This document shows, in pieces, positions 43,593 to 52,504 of a stretch of DNA of 64,000 nucleotides (its first letter is position 1; the number at the start of each line of letters is the position of its first letter). The translations under genes and the position numbers were made by a program. Source of the DNA: Mesorhizobium erdmanii USDA 3471 (lineage in GTDB: Bacteria; Pseudomonadota; Alphaproteobacteria; Rhizobiales; Rhizobiaceae); assembly GCF_000472705.1 (NCBI RefSeq), contig NZ_KI421453.1, positions 421,562-485,561 on the forward strand. Reading direction: 5' to 3'. The notes under the pieces were generated by a model. It searched no databases. It had not been told where the DNA came from and was given only the letters and a program-made list of their open reading frames with translations.

Positions 43593-44960
43593 TCAGCCAT
43601 CCCGCAGAAAAGCGCTGATAGGAGCGGGCCTGGCAGGGGCCTGTGCGCGAAACCGGCCGACGGTGTCGGGCGTGCAGCCTGCTTGCGCGGCAACAAGCTC
43701 AACGGCAGCCAAAAGGCAGTAACGCCCCTGGCAACGCCCCATGCCGGCGCGCGAGAGCGACTTAACCCTGTTGGCCTCGCCGCCACCGAAATCCACGCTT
43801 CGGCGTACATCTCCGGCACTCACATTCTCGCAGCGGCAGACGATCGCATCGTCGGGGAGTGCCAACGCCATCTCGACCGGCCAGGGAAAGGCGCAAGCCA
43901 GGCCGCGGGCAAAGCGCGCGAGCCGGGCGAGCTTGCGCAGATCAGCCGCGGTGGAGGGCGCCGGATGTCCGAGATCGGCAAGGCATGCCGCCGCCGCGAG
44001 ACGCCCAGCGATCTCCGCGCCGTCCGCTCCCAGAAGGCGAACCCCATCGCCGGCAAGGTAGACGCCATTGCCGGCCCGACCCATTTCGTCGGTCTTTGGC
44101 AGCCATTGCCGCCACTGTTCGTCATAGGTGAACGCGCATCCCACGAGGTCGGCCAAGTGGGTCTCTGCCCGCAGGTGCCAGCCCATGCCGACCATGTCGC
44201 ATGGGGACAGCCGCTGCCTTCCGCCGGCGTCGCGCCAGCGCATCGCGGTGACGCCTCGTTCGTCGGCCTCGATACGTTCGAGCGTCACGCCCGCATGGTA
44301 GCGGCGGCCGAGCCTCGCCCGCAGGGCCAGGCCGCGCAGCGCGACCAATGGCCGAGCGGCAATTCCCCCGAGCCCTCGCATCTGCTGGCGCCAGGGTGAG
44401 GTGTCGAGCACCGCCGCCACATCCGCTCCAGCCTTGACGAGCTGGGCACCGACCAGCGTCAGCAGAGGTCCCGATCCGATCAGGATGATCCGCCGCCCGA
44501 GCGCCACGCCCTGCGCCTTGAGCGCGATCTGGGCGGCGCCAAGGCTGTAGACGCCGGCGCTCTGCCAGCCCGGGACGGGAGTGACGCGGTCGGATGCGCC
44601 CGTGGCGAGGATCACGCGGTCGTAGCTGATCATCTGCACGCCACTCTCCCCCAGCACGTGCAACCGCCTCTCGTGCACGGCGACGACGGAGCTCGCTGCG
44701 TAGTGGGTAAGCCGCCCGTCTTTGGCCAGCCGGTCGAACAGCGCATGCAGCGCACGCGCCTTCGCCGCTTCCGATCCGTAGAGCTGCTCTGGCGTTCGGA
44801 CGAAGCCGGCCGGCGGGCGGCGATAGATCTGTCCGCCGGCGCGATTGCCTTCGTCGATCACCACCGGGTGGAGCCCGGCCTCGACCAGCGTTGCCGCCGA
44901 CCTTATGCCGGCCGGACCGGCGCCCACGATCACGACCCGTGACACTGAGGTTTCGCTCAC
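43593..44960 (-). CDS. HcnB/OoxA-like FAD and Fe-S oxidoreductase subunit
   Basis: GTG 44960 (GGAGA upstream, GTGA overlap with the preceding gene) gives 455 residues. An N-terminal pyridine-nucleotide-disulphide reductase fold (VVIVGAGPAGIRSAATL) and a second nucleotide site (RIILIGSGPLLTLVG) are visible. The C-terminal ~90 residues contain CRCENVSAGDV and GRCQGRYC, a BFD-like four-cysteine [2Fe-2S] region. This matches the alpha subunit of opine oxidase, HcnABC and D-hydroxyproline dehydrogenase complexes. It is the last gene of the leftward LysR-hyuA-hyuB-Fe/S message. Confidence 0.86.
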   Translation of the reverse strand: MSETSVSRVVIVGAGPAGIRSAATLVEAGLHPVVIDEGNRAGGQIYRRPPAGFVRTPEQLYGSEAAKARALHALFDRLAKDGRLTHYAASSVVAVHERRLHVLGESGVQMISYDRVILATGASDRVTPVPGWQSAGVYSLGAAQIALKAQGVALGRRIILIGSGPLLTLVGAQLVKAGADVAAVLDTSPWRQQMRGLGGIAARPLVALRGLALRARLGRRYHAGVTLERIEADERGVTAMRWRDAGGRQRLSPCDMVGMGWHLRAETHLADLVGCAFTYDEQWRQWLPKTDEMGRAGNGVYLAGDGVRLLGADGAEIAGRLAAAACLADLGHPAPSTAADLRKLARLARFARGLACAFPWPVEMALALPDDAIVCRCENVSAGDVRRSVDFGGGEANRVKSLSRAGMGRCQGRYCLLAAVELVAAQAGCTPDTVGRFRAQAPARPAPISAFLRDG

Positions 44961-45259
44961 GGCCAGTTCTCCGGTGGCGTCGTGCGCAGCTTCATACCTT
45001 CGGTGACAAACGCCGAGCACGCCCGCAGGCGCGGTCCCTCGTCCTGCCACACCCAGCAATCCTGGCAGGCTCCCATCAAACAGAAGCCCGCGCGCGGCTC
45101 GGGTCCGAACTCGGAGCTTCGCAGCGCGTGTCCGGAACCCAGCATGGCGGTCAGCACAGTGTCGCCCGCTAGTGCAGAGCGCTTCTCCCCATCGAGAAAG
45201 AAATGCAGCTGCGCCCGGTCGGGTTCGGCCAACCGGACGATGCGGCCGGCGGTGATCAT
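44957..45259 (-). CDS. HcnA-like (2Fe-2S) small subunit
   Basis: This is a 100-residue protein with the ferredoxin-like cysteine set Cys60, Cys65, Cys68 and Cys81 (FCLMGACQDCWV, RLRACSA). It matches the small gamma subunit of HcnA/opine-oxidase-type complexes, passing electrons from the flavin subunits. It overlaps the upstream HyuB gene by four bases and the downstream HcnB-like gene by three, so all are translationally coupled. Confidence 0.87.
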   Translation of the reverse strand: MITAGRIVRLAEPDRAQLHFFLDGEKRSALAGDTVLTAMLGSGHALRSSEFGPEPRAGFCLMGACQDCWVWQDEGPRLRACSAFVTEGMKLRTTPPENWP

Positions 45260-47241
45260 TCCGCGGCCTCTTGCACGGGTTGAGAACGCGGCAGTTCGGG
45301 GAACCGTTTGCAGACCCCATCAAACGCCGCCTGGACGCCTTCCGACCCCGAGCGCCCTTTCATGCGACGGAATATCTCCGTCTTGGCGAAGAACCGCCAA
45401 TGGATCGGCAAATCCCTCAGTATGGCGGTGAGCCGGTGATAGGCTGCTGGCGTCCATTGCGCTTCGTAGCCTTCGCGCTCCGGACCGAAATGGAAATGGC
45501 CGGTGGCCGGCCGCTGCTCTGCGCGCCGCCTTTCCGTCGCCTGCTCGTCGACCTCGCCGTCGCGGATGACGACGCCATAGTCGCGCTCGGCCGATGCCAC
45601 TGAAACATAGCCGCGCCGAACGTCCTGCGCGACCCGCCAAGGCTCGCGTTGATGCGGTTCGCCGCGCCCGCCGCCTCCCGCGGAGCGGATGTCGAGCACG
45701 TCGCCGGGCTGCAGTACCGCGGTGTCGATGTTGCCCAGCCGCCTCTCATGTTCGGTCCCAGGATTGACGATCATGTCCGACAGGCCGGCCGCCTTGCCGC
45801 CCAGCACGCCCCAGGGACGAAAGAAGCTGCGGTCGCGATTGCGCGCCGTGATCCTGGAATCGGGGGCGAAGACACGGAAGGCCATCTCGGTCGCCAGCCC
45901 ACCGCGCCAGCGACCGGCTCCGCCACTATCCCGGGCGAGCCCGTATTTCAGGAATTCGACTGGGGTCTCGGTTTCGGTGATCTCGATCGGCGTGTTCTTG
46001 AGATAGGCGGCATCGGCGCCCGATCCGTTGGTTCCGTCGCGATGCGGCATCGCGCCGCCGCCCCCTACCACCGGGTTGACCGCTGCGATGACGGTCTGGC
46101 TGGTGCGCTCGTCCGTCGTCATGACGTTGACGATGCAGTTGTTGCCAGCCGGTGCCGCCGGCAGGCGTGCCGGCATCGCTTGCGAAAAGGCGCCGAAGAT
46201 GACTGACCGCAGGCGTGCACAGGTGAGCGAACGCATGCCCACGGCAGCGGGATAGACCGGGTTCAGCACCGAACCATGAGGGGTAATGCAGGTGAAGGGC
46301 CGGGTGAGGCCCGTGTTAAGCAGGATCTTCGGGTTGAGTGTATAGAGCACATAGTAAACGCCGACGAGCAGGATGGTGTGGCGTGGGTCACCGCCGGTGG
46401 GCACGTTGAGTGAGGAGCCGAGCTGCGGATCTGAACCGGTGAAGTCGAGCACCGCCTCGTCGCCCCTGATCGTCAGCGTCAACTTCAGCCGGCAGGGATT
46501 GGCTTCGACCGAATCCTCGTCGGCATAGTCGGCGAACTCCCATGTGCCGTCTGGCATGGAGCGCAGCACGTCGCGTGCCTGCGCCTCCGCATGGTCGAGA
46601 AGAGCAGCAACGCCTTCCACGAAGCCGGTCTTGCCGAACTTCCGCACCATCGCCTGGATCTTGCGCTCGCCGGTGTTGAGCGCGCCGACCAACGCCTTGA
46701 TATCGCCTATGTTGAGGTCGGGCTTGCGCACATTGGTGCTCATGATCCGCAGGATCATCTCGTCGAACACGCCTTCGGTTACGAGCTTCATGGGAGGAAA
46801 GCGGATGCCTTCCTGATGGATTTCGGTCAGCGCCCGGCTGAGAGAAGCGGGCACCGCCCCGCCCATGTCGGTGTTGTGGATGTGCCCTCCGGTCCAGGCG
46901 ATGATCTCGTCATCGACGAAGACCGGCTTCCACAAATGCGTGTCGGGCGCGTGGGTGGCAACGTAGCCGGAATAGGGATCGTTGGTGAAGGCAACGTCTC
47001 CAGGCCGGTAGTCGTCCACCATCGCGATTGCGCGGTGATACGAAACCCCGGGATGCCAGGTGGTGCCGAGTTCCATTGGGACGGCGAAGGTCGCGCCGGA
47101 GCGGTCCAGCAGCATCACCGTGAAGTCCTGCGTTTCCTTGACAAAGGCGGAGTGCGCGGTGCGGTGCAGCGTGTGGGCCATATTTTCGGCGGCTGCGCGG
47201 GCGTGGTTCGCCAGAACCTGAAGGTTTGTTCGGTCGAACAT
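45256..47241 (-). CDS. Hydantoinase B / oxoprolinase family protein
   Basis: The 661-residue protein is somewhat longer than the common ~550-590. Family motifs include AENMAHTLHRTAHSAFVKET, GDVAFTNDPYSGYVATHAPD, WTGGHIHNTDMGG and SAGGGGRGEP. The extra C-terminal ~100 residues (after GYVSVASAERDYGVV) resemble acetone/acetophenone-carboxylase-type tails. With HyuA it forms an ATP-dependent amidohydrolase or carboxylase acting on cyclic amides or ketones. It starts four bases after the HyuA stop. Confidence 0.87.
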   Translation of the reverse strand: MFDRTNLQVLANHARAAAENMAHTLHRTAHSAFVKETQDFTVMLLDRSGATFAVPMELGTTWHPGVSYHRAIAMVDDYRPGDVAFTNDPYSGYVATHAPDTHLWKPVFVDDEIIAWTGGHIHNTDMGGAVPASLSRALTEIHQEGIRFPPMKLVTEGVFDEMILRIMSTNVRKPDLNIGDIKALVGALNTGERKIQAMVRKFGKTGFVEGVAALLDHAEAQARDVLRSMPDGTWEFADYADEDSVEANPCRLKLTLTIRGDEAVLDFTGSDPQLGSSLNVPTGGDPRHTILLVGVYYVLYTLNPKILLNTGLTRPFTCITPHGSVLNPVYPAAVGMRSLTCARLRSVIFGAFSQAMPARLPAAPAGNNCIVNVMTTDERTSQTVIAAVNPVVGGGGAMPHRDGTNGSGADAAYLKNTPIEITETETPVEFLKYGLARDSGGAGRWRGGLATEMAFRVFAPDSRITARNRDRSFFRPWGVLGGKAAGLSDMIVNPGTEHERRLGNIDTAVLQPGDVLDIRSAGGGGRGEPHQREPWRVAQDVRRGYVSVASAERDYGVVIRDGEVDEQATERRRAEQRPATGHFHFGPEREGYEAQWTPAAYHRLTAILRDLPIHWRFFAKTEIFRRMKGRSGSEGVQAAFDGVCKRFPELPRSQPVQEAAE

Positions 47242-47245
47242 GGCG

Positions 47246-49324
47246 TCACTCCCCGAAGGTCAGAAGAAGGTTGAGATGGCGATCGACGCGTGCCTGCGTT
47301 CCGATCGGGATCGCGAAGGTGGTGTCTTCCTGCACCACCACGGCAGGCCCGTGGAACACGCTGCCCGGCACAAGCGCCTGCCGGTCGTGGAGGTCGACGG
47401 TCTCGACCCTCTGGCCGGTGTAGACCGGGAGCCGCCGCGCTGGAATGGCCCGGGCGTCCTTCTCGTCGATCTCGGGGAAGGACAATGCCGGACCGGCGCC
47501 TACGGCGGACAGCCTGGCGTTGACGAGTTCGATCTCGCCCTCCGGGTCGTGGAAGTCGTAGAGGCGCTCATGCGTGAGGTGGAAGGCCTGCGAGATGGCG
47601 GCCGCGTCGCCTTCCACGAGCCATTCCGGCGAAACGACGACCTCGATCTCATAGCTTTGCCCGACGTATCGCATGTCGCAGGAGAGACTGAGTTCCGCCG
47701 CCGCGTCGTGCCCCTGTGCCGCCAGCCAGTCACGACCTTCCCGCGCGAGCGCCTCGAAGGCGCTGTGAATTCCTGGAAGTGACGCATCCGACAGTGGAGC
47801 GAAGATAGTGCGTATGAAGTCTCCGCGAAGATCCGCCACCAGCCCGCCCAGCGCCGACACCACACCGGGGCGACGGGGCGCCATGAGGCGCTTCATCCCG
47901 AGTTCGCGGGCAAGGAAGGCGCCGAGCATGGGCCCGCCGCCGCCAAAAGGCATCAGCGTGAAATCCCGCAAGTCCACGCCTGCCCGCGAGGCGAGTTTCT
48001 CGACCTCGACGAACATTTCAGACACCGCAATGTCGAGGATCGCCTGCGCGGTCTGCTCAACCGTGCGGCCGAGTCGGGATGCGAGGTCGCCGACCGCGCG
48101 ATGCGCCAACCCGACATCGATCTTGAGCTGGCCATAGGCCATCTCGGTGTGGCCGAGCCATCCACACACCACCATGGCGTCCGTCACCGTCGCGCGCTCG
48201 CCGCCACGGCCGTAGCATGCGGGCCCAGGCGTCGAGCCGGCCGACTCCGGCCCGACCCGTAGCACCCCTTGAGCGTCGACGCTGGCGATCGAGCCGCCGC
48301 CTACGCCGATCGAGCTCACCGAGACGGAAGGAATGTGGAGCGGAAATTCGCCGATCAGCTCGCCGGTGCCGAACTGCGGCTCACCGCCGATGATGAGCGC
48401 GAAATCGGCCGAGGTCCCGCCGATATCGAGGGTCAGGATCTTACCCTCGCCTGCCTGACGCGCCAGCCACGAGGCGCCGATGACGCCGGAGGCCGTTCCC
48501 GACAGCAGCATGTTTACGCAGGCGTGCTTGCCTTCGGCAGCGTTCATCAACCCGCCGTTGGATTTCGTCAGCATCGGACGGGCTGGCACGCCGCTTCCTT
48601 TCAGCCGCTCTTCCAGCGCCGTCAGATAGCCCGAGACGCGCGGATGGACGTAGCCGTTGAGAATGGCGGTCGAGCTGCGCTCGTATTCGCGGATGACGGG
48701 CCACACCTCGGCCGAGGAGAAGACGAAGAGTTCCGGCGCAAGGCGCGCGATCGCCGCCTTCACCGAAGCCTCCTGTGCACCGTTGCGCCAGGAATGGAGG
48801 AAGGACACGATGATCCCTTGTGCCCCGGTCGCTTTCGCCGTCGCGACTGCCCTTTCCACGGCGTCCATGTCAGGCGCCTGGGATTCACTGCCATCGGCGC
48901 GCATGCGAACCGGAATGCCGAAGACCATGTCTCGCGGGATCAGCGGCTCCGGCCGCGTGCAGAACAGCGAATACATGTCCGGCATGCGAAGCCGTGCCAG
49001 TTCGATCACGTCCTCGAAGCCGGCATTGGTGAACAGCGCCAGCTGCGCGCCCTTGCGCTGGATGATCGTGTTGATGCCAACGGTCGTGCCGTGCACGAAG
49101 CGCGTCATACGGGTCGGATCGAAGCCTTCTCGCTCGGCCAGAAGGGCAAGACCCGTCATCAGTTCGGCACCCGGATCTTCCGGTGTCGTCAGCACTTTCA
49201 GAGAGGCGACCCGCCCGGAATTGGCCTCGAGCGCACAGAAATCGATGAAGGTGCCTCCGATATCGACGCCGACCTTCCAGTCGGCTCCGTCCTGCGCCAG
49301 ATTCGCCGCGATGGCACCATCCAT
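47246..49324 (-). CDS. Hydantoinase A / oxoprolinase family protein
   Basis: ATG 49324 with AAGGGA upstream gives 692 residues. The ASKHA-type ATP-binding motifs VGVDIGGTFIDF (about residues 18-29) and ILTLDIGGTSADFALI, plus MPFGGGGPMLGAFLAREL, define the HyuA family. It hydrolyses ATP to activate a substrate such as N-methylhydantoin, 5-oxoproline or a ketone. It is downstream of a LysR gene by 90 bp, with an inverted repeat between the two. Confidence 0.88.
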   Translation of the reverse strand: MDGAIAANLAQDGADWKVGVDIGGTFIDFCALEANSGRVASLKVLTTPEDPGAELMTGLALLAEREGFDPTRMTRFVHGTTVGINTIIQRKGAQLALFTNAGFEDVIELARLRMPDMYSLFCTRPEPLIPRDMVFGIPVRMRADGSESQAPDMDAVERAVATAKATGAQGIIVSFLHSWRNGAQEASVKAAIARLAPELFVFSSAEVWPVIREYERSSTAILNGYVHPRVSGYLTALEERLKGSGVPARPMLTKSNGGLMNAAEGKHACVNMLLSGTASGVIGASWLARQAGEGKILTLDIGGTSADFALIIGGEPQFGTGELIGEFPLHIPSVSVSSIGVGGGSIASVDAQGVLRVGPESAGSTPGPACYGRGGERATVTDAMVVCGWLGHTEMAYGQLKIDVGLAHRAVGDLASRLGRTVEQTAQAILDIAVSEMFVEVEKLASRAGVDLRDFTLMPFGGGGPMLGAFLARELGMKRLMAPRRPGVVSALGGLVADLRGDFIRTIFAPLSDASLPGIHSAFEALAREGRDWLAAQGHDAAAELSLSCDMRYVGQSYEIEVVVSPEWLVEGDAAAISQAFHLTHERLYDFHDPEGEIELVNARLSAVGAGPALSFPEIDEKDARAIPARRLPVYTGQRVETVDLHDRQALVPGSVFHGPAVVVQEDTTFAIPIGTQARVDRHLNLLLTFGE

Positions 49325-49403
49325 GATGCGTCCCTTCCTGTCTGCCACCTGAATGCTGGCACGACCCGATGGGACAGGTCCAAGACGCATGATGAGCAAG
49401 GAT

Positions 49404-49418
49404 ATAAGTCTTGCTTAT
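49404..49418. promoter_or_regulatory. Possible LysR operator upstream of hyuA
   Basis: ATAAG-N5-CTTAT is a perfect 5-bp inverted repeat with the LysR-type T-N11-A spacing. It overlaps the stop codon of the LysR gene (49415-49417) and lies about 80 bp upstream of hyuA. The half site recurs at 50329-50345. Confidence 0.35.
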
Positions 49419-50320
49419 GCCCTTGCGCGATGTTCTCCGAGAATTGCGTGACAGGCCGCACGGATCTCATCGCGCATCATCTCATCGGCACGTGAAAGCG
49501 CTCTCGTGCGCGAGGTAAGAAGTGCGATCGGAGATTCCGGTCCCGCCGCTAGCGGCCTGACCGCGAGCCCGGCAAACTGCTGCCAAGGCAACAGCGCATC
49601 GACCAGGGCAATACCCAGACCGGCCTGGACGAAGCCGATTGCGGAAATCGAGACGTCGATCTCGAGCGATGGCGAAAGTGTGAGACCCTGCGCGCGCGCC
49701 GCCTGGGCCAGTTCCTCGGCAGGGCGCGTGTTTCCACGATAGGATATCAGCTCTTCCCGGACGAGATCGGCGAGCGTCAGCTCGGTTTTCCTTTGCAAAG
49801 CGTGCCCGGCGGGCAGCAGGCATGCAAAGCCGACACTGCCGATCACCTCTGCCTCGATGTCGGGAGGCAGGCGGTCGTCCATGGCCACGCCGAGGCTGGC
49901 GTCGCCCGCGCGCAGCATGTCTACGATCGCGGCGATCGGCGCACTATGGGAACGCAGCAAAATATCGGGATGCTGGGCCCGGAAGTTGGTGAAGGCGCGC
50001 GGCAGTATTGCCATGGCCGGCGGCGGTGAGGCCGCAACCCGCACCAGCCCAGTCCTGCCCAGCCGAAGGTCGGTGGTCTTGCGGCGTAGTCCTTCGAGCC
50101 CCGCCGACAGCCTCTCGGCATCCGGGAAAATCTCGAGCGCGTCCGGAGTCGGGCGCAGCCTGCCCTTCACCCGCTCGAACAGCGCGAAACCGAGTTCGTC
50201 TTCGGTGTGAAGCAGGATCTGGCTGAGCGCCGGCTGGGAAATGTTCAGCATCCGAGCAGCGGCTGTCACGGTGCCGGCGCGCATGACGGCGATGAACACT
50301 TCCAGCTGCCGGGCCCGCAT
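49415..50320 (-). CDS. LysR family regulator 1
   Basis: The 301-residue protein has an N-terminal winged HTH (MRARQLEVFIAVMRAGTVTA, ISQPALSQILLHTEDELG). The periplasmic-binding-like effector domain starts near residue 90 (LVRVAASPPPAMAILPRAFT). It lies upstream of and in the same direction as the hyuAB/hcn-like genes, and is divergent from the DAO gene at 50436. It is therefore the probable activator of one or both, responding to a pathway intermediate. Confidence 0.9.
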   Translation of the reverse strand: MRARQLEVFIAVMRAGTVTAAARMLNISQPALSQILLHTEDELGFALFERVKGRLRPTPDALEIFPDAERLSAGLEGLRRKTTDLRLGRTGLVRVAASPPPAMAILPRAFTNFRAQHPDILLRSHSAPIAAIVDMLRAGDASLGVAMDDRLPPDIEAEVIGSVGFACLLPAGHALQRKTELTLADLVREELISYRGNTRPAEELAQAARAQGLTLSPSLEIDVSISAIGFVQAGLGIALVDALLPWQQFAGLAVRPLAAGPESPIALLTSRTRALSRADEMMRDEIRAACHAILGEHRARA

Positions 50321-50328
50321 TGCTGCTC

Positions 50329-50345
50329 CATAGGTGCAACTTATG
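50329..50345. promoter_or_regulatory. Possible LysR operator between LysR 1 and the DAO gene
   Basis: CATAG-GTGCAA-CTTATG is an imperfect inverted repeat nine bases upstream of the LysR start, in the 115-bp divergent region. It shares the CTTAT half with the candidate site at 49404-49418, which argues for one regulator touching both. Confidence 0.3.
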
Positions 50346-50435
50346 ACTCTGGTTCAAACCTGTCTTTGACGCAAGGCCGCGGCGCGGACAAGATTGGCGT
50401 ATTCAAGGATCATCCGCCCTGCTTGAGGATTGACT

Positions 50436-51554
50436 ATGGATGTGATCGTGCTCGGCGGCGGACTGATGGGGACGGCCTCGGCCTATTTCCTCGCCAGGCG
50501 CGGCGCGCGGGTGACGCTGATCGAGCGCAATCGGATCGGCACCGGAGCGACTGTCGCCTCCTTTGGCAACATCCGGCGCACGGGTCGGCATCTATCCCAG
50601 CTGCCGCTGGCGCATCGCTCGCTCAGGCTGTGGAACGAGGCTGAGAAAATGCTCGGCCGGGACGTGGAATTCCGCGCCACCGGTCATATCCGGCTGATCT
50701 TCGACGACGGCAGTCTCGCCGACATGCGGGCCTATGCGGAGGCGGCGCGAGCCTGGGGCCTTTACCTTGAGGAACTCACTTCGCGCGACATTCACGCCCG
50801 TTTTCCGGGTCTCGGTCCGGGAGCCATCGCCGCGTCGTTCTCGCCGCACGACGGCAGCGGCAATCCGCGGCTGATCGCGCCGGCCTTCGCCGACGCCGCC
50901 CGGAGGCTCGGCGTGGAAATCGTCGAGGGAGCCGAGGTCGCGGCGATCAGGCATAAAGGTCCCGATTTCCTTGTCACCACTTCAAAAGGTTCATTCACCG
51001 CCGAGTGCCTGCTCAACACAGCTGGCGCCTGGGGCGCGCGCATCGCCGCACAGTTCGGTGAGGAGGTTCCTCTCGATGCCCGCGGCCCGCAGATGGGGGT
51101 GACCGAGCCACTGCCCTATCGAGTACCGCCGGTGGTTGGCATCTGGACGCGCGACAAGGACCATGGCGCCTATCTGCGTCAGGTCGAGAGGGGCAACATC
51201 GTCTTCGGCGGAGCCGCTGAAAGGGTGGCGGTGGACCTCGACCCAGGTCACGCGGTTGCCGACCCCACGCGGCTGACGACGCAATTGCGGGCCGTCGCGC
51301 GGCTGCTGCCGGCAATCGCCCAGGTGGCAGTCATCCGAACCTGGTCCGGCTGCGAGGGCTATGTTCGCGACATGTTGCCCGTCATGGGACGCTCGATGAC
51401 GACGCCTGGCCTGTTCCATGCCTTCGGCTTCAGCGGACACGGCTTCCAGCTCGGTCCAGGTGTTGGCGACGCCATGGCCGAGCTCATTGCGACCGGCTGT
51501 TGCGAAACGCCGCTCGATGACTTCAGGATCGATCGCTTCGGCCGCGCGGTCTAA
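50436..51554 (+). CDS. DAO-type FAD oxidoreductase (glycine/D-amino-acid oxidase family)
   Basis: ATG 50436 follows GAGGA and gives 372 residues. The FAD fold is MDVIVLGGGLMGTASAYFLA, followed by IERNRIGTGATVASFGNIRR. The C-terminus is HAFGFSGHGFQLGPGVGDAM. It is a shorter, divergent relative of the DAO proteins at 42241 and 55757 and lacks their WGWCRQQ motif. It is likely to oxidise an amino acid or imino acid, and is possibly an alternative beta subunit for the HcnA/HcnB-like pair. It is divergent from LysR 1. Its TAA stop coincides with a repeat insertion point. Confidence 0.84.
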   Translation: MDVIVLGGGLMGTASAYFLARRGARVTLIERNRIGTGATVASFGNIRRTGRHLSQLPLAHRSLRLWNEAEKMLGRDVEFRATGHIRLIFDDGSLADMRAYAEAARAWGLYLEELTSRDIHARFPGLGPGAIAASFSPHDGSGNPRLIAPAFADAARRLGVEIVEGAEVAAIRHKGPDFLVTTSKGSFTAECLLNTAGAWGARIAAQFGEEVPLDARGPQMGVTEPLPYRVPPVVGIWTRDKDHGAYLRQVERGNIVFGGAAERVAVDLDPGHAVADPTRLTTQLRAVARLLPAIAQVAVIRTWSGCEGYVRDMLPVMGRSMTTPGLFHAFGFSGHGFQLGPGVGDAMAELIATGCCETPLDDFRIDRFGRAV

Positions 51555-51598
51555 CGCATGTCGCCCCGAAGTGTGCAGCGGTTCTGGGGGCGGGCATG
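51554..51598 (-). mobile_element. Half copy of the two-hairpin repeat element (copy 5, reversed)
   Basis: The reverse complement matches the right half of copy 1 closely over ~35 bases (the GAAGTGTGCAGCGGT core is identical) and then diverges. Its outer end abuts TA 51552-51553, part of the TAA stop of the DAO gene. The left hairpin, T-rich core and second TA are missing, so it is truncated; the LysR 2 stop follows directly. Confidence 0.65.
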
Positions 51599-52504
51599 TC
51601 ACTGACGCCATGGAGGTGGGTTCAGGCTATCCCTAAGCGCTTGCAGAAACTTATTCGTCCGACTGCTGCGTCCATGGCGGGCATGGAGCAGTGCAACCAC
51701 GTCAGCGTGTGGGGACGACCAGTATGGGAGAACAGCCTGCAATCTTCCTGCTGCCAGATCATCAGCCACATCCCACTCGCTTCGTACCATGACTCCCAGG
51801 CCGGCGAGCGCCCAGTCGCGGACGATCTCGCCATCATTGCTCGACATGGACGGTTTGACCCGAACGGTGGTGTTGCCATGCTTGGAATGGGCAAAGCGCC
51901 AAAGCGTTACGTCCTCGTTGTTTTCTCGAAGGGCGAGGCATCGATGCAGGACAAGCTCACCCGGCTCGAGGATAGGCAAACTATGTTGCAGATAGCCGGG
52001 GGATGCACAAAGGACGCGCTGGTTCGGCGCGAGCGTGGTTACCAGGCGATCGCTCTCCGGCAGTGATCCTATGTGCAACACGATGTCCCAGCTTTCGGAC
52101 ATCTGTCGTATCGGGCTCTCGAAGAGTTCTAATGTGACCGATACCGCAGGATGCTTGCTCGCGAATTCCTGTACGATCGGTGCGATATATCGCCTTCCAA
52201 AGCCATAGGGCGCGGCAACACGCAAATGGCCCCGCACCTGGCTGGTTCGGCTGGCCAGTCGCTCCGACAGATCGTCAACGGCTGCGATGATCGTAGCTCC
52301 CTCCGAAGCCACCAGTTCACCCTCATCCGTAAGGCTGAGGCCGCGTGACGTTCGCTCGATGAGTTTAACCCCGACGCGGCCCTCGAGTGCCCGCAGGCGC
52401 TGTGTCACCGCCGGAGGCGTCACATCGAGCCTGCGTGCAGCTTCCGCGAGCGAGGGCGCGGTCGCAAGGACATGGAAGAAGGTCAGATCGTCCGTCGAGA
52501 TCAT
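51599..52504 (-). CDS. LysR family regulator 2
   Basis: This 301-residue LysR protein has an HTH (AEAARRLDVTPPAVTQRLRA) and an effector domain of the GcvA/DmlR-like subgroup (LRVAAPYGFGRRYIAPIV). It is divergent from the aldehyde dehydrogenase 3 operon across ~140 bp and probably controls it. A perfect ATTAAG/CTTAAT palindrome covers its own start codon, suggesting autoregulation. Confidence 0.9.
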   Translation of the reverse strand: MISTDDLTFFHVLATAPSLAEAARRLDVTPPAVTQRLRALEGRVGVKLIERTSRGLSLTDEGELVASEGATIIAAVDDLSERLASRTSQVRGHLRVAAPYGFGRRYIAPIVQEFASKHPAVSVTLELFESPIRQMSESWDIVLHIGSLPESDRLVTTLAPNQRVLCASPGYLQHSLPILEPGELVLHRCLALRENNEDVTLWRFAHSKHGNTTVRVKPSMSSNDGEIVRDWALAGLGVMVRSEWDVADDLAAGRLQAVLPYWSSPHADVVALLHARHGRSSRTNKFLQALRDSLNPPPWRQ

